Below are positions 6,186 through 9,975 of a stretch of DNA of 9,975 bases, piece by piece. The first letter of the stretch is position 1. Every line of letters starts with the position of its first letter. Under the pieces are notes generated by a model that was given only the letters and a program-made list of their open reading frames with translations, searched no databases and was not told where the DNA came from. Source of the stretch: Anaerolineae bacterium (lineage in GTDB: Bacteria > Chloroflexota > Anaerolineae > JACIWR01); NCBI GenBank assembly GCA_021162125.1, contig JAGGZG010000288.1, forward strand, positions 1-9,975, written 5' to 3'. The translations under genes and the position numbers were made by a program.

Positions 6186-6284
6186 GCAAATTTTCGACCT
6201 GTGCAGTCATATCTGCTACTTGAGAACATAGATCCTCAGGACAGTAACGGATCAGACTTAATTGCACAGGGCGCAAATTTTCGA
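6186..6284 (-). promoter_or_regulatory. Repeat-bounded, possibly structured leader of atpK1
   Basis: The 12-mer gcaaattttcga occurs twice in direct orientation (6186-6197 and 6273-6284). Just inside these, CCTGTGCA (6198-6205) and TGCACAGG (6263-6270) are exact inverted repeats that could close a stem around about 57 bases. That interior holds a smaller GATCC/GGATC pair (6231-6235, 6249-6253). The block ends ten bases before the K1 ribosome-binding site. The remainder of the 189-bp gap (6285-6351, after the atpI stop) shows no clear feature. No convincing -35/-10 pair was found. Confidence 0.45.
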
Positions 6285-6351
6285 AGCTCTGCACCGGGCC
6301 GGGTCTTGTGAATTTTGAAAAACTACTCCGGTGTGGGAATGGGGTCCCGCC

Positions 6352-8313
6352 TTACCTGCTCGTTCTGGGCAACAGGGTGAGTGGCGTGTAGCGCATTCCC
6401 CCACCTGTAAAAAATTTGCTGAAGAACTCGTAATATTCCAAACGCAAACTCTGGATGCCCACGATCAGCCCCTCGAAACCCACGATAAAGAGATTGCCCA
6501 CAATGACCACAATCCAGTAGCCAATGCCTCGAGTTGAGCCGGCCATCTCGGCCAGGATAAAGACCACGGCACTTAAACCGCCGTGAGCCACGGCAAAAGC
6601 GCCCACACGCACGTAAGAGAGGGTATTGCTCAGGATGCTGATCAGCGTATCCACCATCTCGAAGGTCGCCTGGATGATATAGGTACCGATGCTCCCCTCC
6701 ACCACCGGGCGTTGCCCTCCTATCCAACGGCTCAATGCTTCGGAGAACATAACGATGACGCCCGCTATGGTTGCAAGCACAATGAGCACCAGTGGGGGAA
6801 TGAGCATTTTGTTCAAGAAGACCTCTGTCACCAGACCGACGAGCGACAAATAGAGCACAGCTCCGGCAATGCCGTTGTGCTCGAAGAGCAACCTCCCCCA
6901 ATCACGCGCTATACAGGCGTTAATGATCCCCAGGATGAACCCCACGCTGAGCAACACGACGCCCATTCCGATCGTTGTCATCAGAATCTGCATAATGTCG
7001 TCCAAGGGCCGGAGCCAGAGTGCCGGCAATACGTTTTCCATGCCGAAGACGCTACCGTAGAGAAAGCCAAACACCGTTGCTACCAGCCCGCAGATGACGA
7101 TTATTGTCCCCAGGTCTGCCATACCGCGCAGAGCTCGTATCTTGCGGCTGACCAGCAGTCCACCCATCAGCACCAGTATCAAGCTGTGTCCCACGTCGCC
7201 GAACATTGCCCCGAAAAGGAGGGGGAAGGTCAGCGCGATCAGAAAAGTGGGGTCAATCTCTTCGTAGCGGGGCCGGCCATAGGTCATGACCAACTGCTGA
7301 AAGGCGCGCAAGATGCCCGGATTATCCAGGGCTACCGGCACGTCCTGTCTCTCGCTGCGTCGCTTGGGCGTGTTGGTCTCGATGAGGATTTTATCCGAGA
7401 CCTGGTGGAGCCGTTTGGTGAGGTTTTCCAGATGGACGGTTGGCACCCAGCCGACGATGAGATAGGAGTAGCGAAGTCTGCCGAAGCGCTCTATCGCATC
7501 CGTCAGCATCCGGCTGGCGCGCACCCGCCACAGCAAGGTTCGCAGTTGTTGTGTGCGCGCGTCGTGCAACTCCGTCATCACGCCCTTCCGCTCGGTGATG
7601 TGCTGTTGTATGCGCTCGATGTCCGCGTGGATCGTCTCGAGGATCTGTGCTGGGGTACCACGATAGGCCTCCGGCAGGCTCAGAGGATTGAGGTAGGCGC
7701 TACGGGCCGCTCGTTCCAAGACGTCGGAGTTGCACTTTGCCCCCAGGAGCAGGACCACGGCCTGTCGACCTTCCTTGCGTAGCGTCAGCAGCACGAACGG
7801 AATACGCGCCAGGCTGGTGTGCAGCCGCTCCAGGTTGTCCACGGGCATGATACCCAGCATGGCGAAAATGTAACGCAGGTTACGCAGCGCACTGATCTCC
7901 ACATCCATGTCGGCGATGGGCTCCAGTTGGTGGATGTACCGTTGGAGCTGTTCCAGCTTCTTCTGCTCGTTGGTCAATTCCTCGATCAGCCCCCTGGTCT
8001 CCTGCTCCAGCCGCTCCACGGCTGGACGTACCGCCTCGATCTCGATCATCGAGACCTGGTCGGCCGGCGGTGGCTCTCCTTCGTCCACTTCCAGACCCTG
8101 CATGACCGCCAGAATCCGTCGCTCCAGCGAGGCATAAGCAGAGGATTCCTCTCGCCAGTAGTCAGCCGATTTAAGCCCCGCTTCCAGTCTCAAGTAACCT
8201 CTGGCATCCTCCTGGTGAAAAACGCCCTGCTCGGCCAGCACCCTGGTTACAGCCAACACGTGCTGCTCTGGGACAATGATCTCTATTTCAGTCATTTTTT
8301 GCGGGTAGAACAT
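6352..8313 (-). CDS. atpI: V/A-type ATP synthase subunit I (membrane stator, a-subunit homologue)
   Basis: Subunit I anchors the peripheral stalks with its cytoplasmic half and forms the ion half-channels against the K ring with its membrane half. Product is 653 residues. Residues 1-340 are soluble and contain coiled coils (about 90-130 and 225-260). Residues 355-650 hold about seven or eight membrane segments, starting with the family motif DPTFLIALTFPLLFGAMFGD (354-373). The essential channel arginine is in TLSYVRVGAFAVAHGG (R569); a second conserved Arg is R624 in SLRLEYYEFFSKF. The ATG at 8313 is preceded by GGAGGT; a TTG at 8346 would add 11 unlikely residues, and the ATG at 8295 has no ribosome-binding site. 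A 90-bp gap separates it from atpC. Confidence 0.95.
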   Translation of the reverse strand: MFYPQKMTEIEIIVPEQHVLAVTRVLAEQGVFHQEDARGYLRLEAGLKSADYWREESSAYASLERRILAVMQGLEVDEGEPPPADQVSMIEIEAVRPAVERLEQETRGLIEELTNEQKKLEQLQRYIHQLEPIADMDVEISALRNLRYIFAMLGIMPVDNLERLHTSLARIPFVLLTLRKEGRQAVVLLLGAKCNSDVLERAARSAYLNPLSLPEAYRGTPAQILETIHADIERIQQHITERKGVMTELHDARTQQLRTLLWRVRASRMLTDAIERFGRLRYSYLIVGWVPTVHLENLTKRLHQVSDKILIETNTPKRRSERQDVPVALDNPGILRAFQQLVMTYGRPRYEEIDPTFLIALTFPLLFGAMFGDVGHSLILVLMGGLLVSRKIRALRGMADLGTIIVICGLVATVFGFLYGSVFGMENVLPALWLRPLDDIMQILMTTIGMGVVLLSVGFILGIINACIARDWGRLLFEHNGIAGAVLYLSLVGLVTEVFLNKMLIPPLVLIVLATIAGVIVMFSEALSRWIGGQRPVVEGSIGTYIIQATFEMVDTLISILSNTLSYVRVGAFAVAHGGLSAVVFILAEMAGSTRGIGYWIVVIVGNLFIVGFEGLIVGIQSLRLEYYEFFSKFFTGGGMRYTPLTLLPRTSR

Positions 8314-8403
8314 AGGACCTCCAACGGCCGATGCGCTAATGACCAAATCGTTCGACTACGCTCACTACGAAGTCCCAATGGCCAATGCGTGGCTATTCGG
8401 ATG
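8314..8403. repeat. Degenerate repeats in the atpC-atpI gap
   Basis: The 15-mers CCAACGGCCGATGCG (8321-8335) and CCAATGGCCAATGCG (8375-8389) agree at 13 of 15 positions and flank a motif starting TTCGACTACGCTCA (8351-8364). The latter resembles the dispersed TTCGAC..GCTCA motif seen at 145-165. The gap also holds the atpI ribosome-binding site (GGAGGT, 8317-8322). It looks like remnants of short dispersed repeats inserted in an otherwise tight operon. Confidence 0.4.
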
Positions 8404-9459
8404 TTAGCTCATCACCAAATGCAATTGAAATTCCTCGGCTGGCACTTGCAACGACTTAGCTTCAATTAACACGGTTAGGTCCTGAATTTCCAGCTCGTTC
8501 AGCAGCACGTAGGCCACTGGGATGCCGATGTGGAAAGGATAGCCAATGAAAGCTGCCCGGCATTGCTTTACGATACGGCGTTGCAATCGCAGCTCTAACT
8601 GGGGCAATCCACTCCGGGGCTCCTGGAACAAAGGACTCACGTCGGCCAGGTCTGGATAGATGCGTGTCACTACCTGGGCGATGTCGGCGCCGGCGGCGAT
8701 GGCCCGGATGTCTTCGTCCCGCACCCGGTAACCAAAAGGCACTGTGTAGTTGATGATCTCCTCCTCGGAGAGGTGGTGATATACCCGATAGCGAATGGCC
8801 CACATCAGGTTGTTCATGTCAATCAGTGAGCCTACGATGCGCAGTGCCTGCTCTCGATCCCGGCTGGGAAGGCGGTTGATGTCGCTCCACAGCTCACGCA
8901 GGTAATCCAAGTCCAGTGCTACCTCTAAGGGGAAAAGGCTTTGCTCGGCAGTGTAGCGTTCCATCGCGTGGGAGAGGGTGCTATAGTAAGGGGTGCCGCG
9001 CAGTAATTCTACCGCCGCCCCCACGCTCTCCTCTTCTATCATCGCTTGGGCTGGCAGGACGGTGAAAGAGCCCAGTGGGAAGAGAACGTAGCGCACCTGG
9101 TCCCACGATGCGCCAGTTGCCACGCCGCGTAACACTGCCTTGAGGTTATCCACCTCGAAAAGGCGGTAGAGCTGGATCAGCAACGGGCGGGCGGACTCCG
9201 GCACCATGTAGATCACGGTGACGTAGGCGTCGGCCAGATGGCCTTTGATCTGGTAGACTGAGCGCCGTGGGGTGAGGTCTTTGTCCTCTACTGCCGTCAG
9301 GTACGGGCCGTAGACCGTTTTCTTGAGGAGGCTGATCAGGGTTGCGAAGTCCGCACTTTCGTATAGTGCACCCCAGGTCTCCGGGGTGAGCATGGTGGAG
9401 TACATGGCCCGTACTCGCGCGTGAACAGCAGCATATCCCGAGACGCCCCCTCTGGCCAC
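8404..9459 (-). CDS. atpC: V/A-type ATP synthase subunit C (AC39 / d-type rotor socket)
   Basis: Subunit C is the funnel-shaped socket that couples the D/F shaft to the proteolipid ring. From GTG at 9459 it has 351 residues and begins GVSGYAAVHARVRAMYSTML, matching the family N-terminus (an aromatic residue, then A-R-V-R-A-M). Further AC39 hallmarks are FEVDNLKAVLRG (101-112), DYLRELW (185-191), DMNNLMWAIRYR (214-225) and the C-terminal FHIGIPVAYVLLNELEIQDL (309-328). An upstream extension to 9582 is possible in frame, but its 41 residues would lie wholly within atpG in another frame and lack family similarity. The GTG lies 5 bp after the atpG stop. Its position directly after G and before I differs from the archaeal order, where C lies between E and F. 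Confidence 0.92.
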   Translation of the reverse strand: MARGGVSGYAAVHARVRAMYSTMLTPETWGALYESADFATLISLLKKTVYGPYLTAVEDKDLTPRRSVYQIKGHLADAYVTVIYMVPESARPLLIQLYRLFEVDNLKAVLRGVATGASWDQVRYVLFPLGSFTVLPAQAMIEEESVGAAVELLRGTPYYSTLSHAMERYTAEQSLFPLEVALDLDYLRELWSDINRLPSRDREQALRIVGSLIDMNNLMWAIRYRVYHHLSEEEIINYTVPFGYRVRDEDIRAIAAGADIAQVVTRIYPDLADVSPLFQEPRSGLPQLELRLQRRIVKQCRAAFIGYPFHIGIPVAYVLLNELEIQDLTVLIEAKSLQVPAEEFQLHLVMS

Positions 9460-9464
9460 GTGCC

Positions 9465-9791
9465 CTACCCCCGCCCCACTACCTGATCGAGTACGTAATT
9501 CACTGCCCAGTCGAAATGGCTCATGGCCAGTGCCTCCATGCGTTCGGCTTCCTTCTCCGCCTGGGCCAGGATGCGCGCACACTCCTCCTGAGCCTGGGCA
9601 TTAGCTACCAACCGGTGAGCTTCCTCCTGGGCTTCGATTCGGGCCTTCTCGATGATGGCCTGAGCTTCCTTTTCGGCCTGTATTGGCAGTTGCTCTGCCT
9701 CTTGCACGGCTGCGTCACGGATGGCCTGCGCTTGCCTCTCGATCTCGAGTATTTGTCGAACACGCTCCTCGTTCAAGCCACTTTCTCCCAT
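9465..9791 (-). CDS. V/A-type ATP synthase peripheral-stalk subunit G/H
   Basis: Small coiled-coil protein of 108 residues, rich in Ala, Glu, Gln and Arg, with almost no predicted break between about residues 8 and 95. Stretches such as ERVRQILEIERQAQAIRDAA and EKEAQAIIEKARIEAQEEAH fit the G/H (AhaH/NtpF-like) subunit that pairs with E in each outer stalk. It ends in a short FDWAVNYVLDQVVG segment, also seen in this family. It is the first gene of the operon, before atpC. The ATG at 9791 has only a weak ribosome-binding site (GGGA four bases upstream) and lies 9 nt after a 15-bp hairpin. Coiled-coil bias makes name choice (G, H or F) uncertain, but operon context supports the role. Confidence 0.85.
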   Translation of the reverse strand: MGESGLNEERVRQILEIERQAQAIRDAAVQEAEQLPIQAEKEAQAIIEKARIEAQEEAHRLVANAQAQEECARILAQAEKEAERMEALAMSHFDWAVNYVLDQVVGRG

Positions 9792-9800
9792 GCTGTCCCG

Positions 9801-9837
9801 AACAAACTGCCTGCCTTAGCCCGGCAGGCAGTTTGTT
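9801..9837. terminator. Perfect 15-bp hairpin before the operon (terminator or leader structure)
   Basis: AACAAACTGCCTGCC (9801-9815) and GGCAGGCAGTTTGTT (9823-9837) are exact reverse complements around a 7-base loop. The GC-rich inner stem with A-rich 5' and T-rich 3' ends has the shape of an intrinsic terminator usable in either direction. It could end transcription of an upstream minus-strand gene outside the window. However, only nine bases separate it from the first start codon, leaving no room for a promoter after it. If the promoter is upstream, it would be an attenuator-like structure in the leader. The role is undecided. Confidence 0.5.
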
Positions 9838-9857
9838 ATCTCTTCCGCAGGTTACTA

Positions 9858-9887
9858 CTCAGGCCAGCGGTTGAAACCGCGCCTGAG
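9858..9887. repeat. Inverted repeat at the edge of the right 94-bp repeat
   Basis: CTCAGGC (9858-9864) pairs with GCCTGAG (9881-9887), and inside it GCGGTT (9867-9872) pairs with AACCGC (9875-9880), leaving a two-base bulge. The inner pair resembles GCGATT-TC-AATCGC at the other end of the repeat (83-96). The full dispersed element is therefore probably longer than 94 bp and bounded by similar small hairpins. Bases 9838-9857 show nothing recognisable. Confidence 0.6.
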
Positions 9888-9975
9888 GAGCTAAAGCTGG
9901 CTGTCCACCTGCGTGGACAGGCGCGTCCACGCAGGTGGACGCTCGGCTGCAAGCCCTCTAGAGGCGATTTCAATC
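9882..9975. repeat. 94-bp direct repeat, right copy
   Basis: Exact copy of 1-94 in the same orientation, including the 16-bp inverted repeat (arms 9903-9918 and 9925-9940). It lies about 90 bp upstream of the first operon gene and runs to the last base of the window, so its true right end is not visible. In this copy the sequence to the left is known (a GCGGTTGAAACCGC hairpin); in the other copy the sequence to the right is known (AATCGC, completing a second hairpin). Confidence 0.9.

Noticed and set aside
6163..6294. Extended N-terminus of K1 from an ATG at 6294
   Set aside because: The added 44 residues are encoded by the leader repeats, have no membrane character, and the ATG at 6162 has a textbook ribosome-binding site.
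6583..7782. Long open frame (399 codons) on the plus strand opposite atpI
   Set aside because: It is the antisense shadow of a clearly conserved subunit I gene. The peptide is rich in His, Gln and Asp with no recognisable domain. Long antisense frames are common in GC-rich genes.
8314..8346. TTG start for atpI at 8346
   Set aside because: The 11 added residues fall in repeat-like spacer, and the ATG at 8313 has GGAGGT in front of it.
9460..9582. Extended N-terminus of atpC up to 9582
   Set aside because: It lies entirely within atpG in another frame, and the family N-terminus starts just after the GTG at 9459.
9838..9881. Sigma-70 promoter for the operon (TAGTAA-like -10 on the minus strand)
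   Set aside because: No -35 hexamer at suitable spacing; the best partner is only 13 bases away, so no promoter is called.

Overview
The window holds one complete operon for a rotary A/V-type ATPase (V-type ATP synthase), about 9.6 kb, entirely on the minus strand. Every protein was identified by family motifs read by eye; no search was run. The GC-rich sequence and the form of the proteolipid and subunit I proteins resemble Chloroflexota (Anaerolineae-like), but this taxonomic call is recollection-based and only moderately secure. No transposase, tRNA, rRNA, CRISPR or phage gene is visible.

Transcription runs from high to low coordinates: atpG/H (peripheral-stalk coiled coil, 9791-9465), atpC (AC39-type socket, 9459-8404), atpI (membrane stator a/I, 8313-6352), atpK1 (6162-5725), atpK2 (5583-5107), atpF (5104-4799), atpE (4768-4148), atpA (catalytic, 4151-2385), atpB (non-catalytic, 2388-967) and atpD (central rotor shaft, 980-207). 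All parts of the machine are present: an A3B3 head, a D/F central shaft seated on C, E/G peripheral stalks, the I stator and a ring of K proteolipids. E/A and A/B join by ATGA overlaps, B/D overlap by 14 bp, and G/C and K2/F are separated by 2-5 bp. The only sizeable gaps lie before I (90 bp), K1 (189 bp) and K2 (141 bp), around the genes whose products differ most in copy number.

The flanks are repetitive. Bases 1-94 and 9882-9975 are an identical 94-bp direct repeat containing a perfect 16-bp inverted repeat. Because the window begins and ends exactly on the two copies, it may be a whole contig that either ended in a dispersed repeat or closes on itself as a circle. A perfect 15-bp hairpin lies 9 nt before the first start codon of the operon.

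The most distinctive points are: two proteolipids with an extra N-terminal membrane region, one carrying an 11-residue internal duplication in its ring helix; an 11-12-residue repeat tail on subunit D; and repeat-bounded, probably structured RNA ahead of K1. I did not find a wholly new biological system. The novelty here lies in variations on a known machine.
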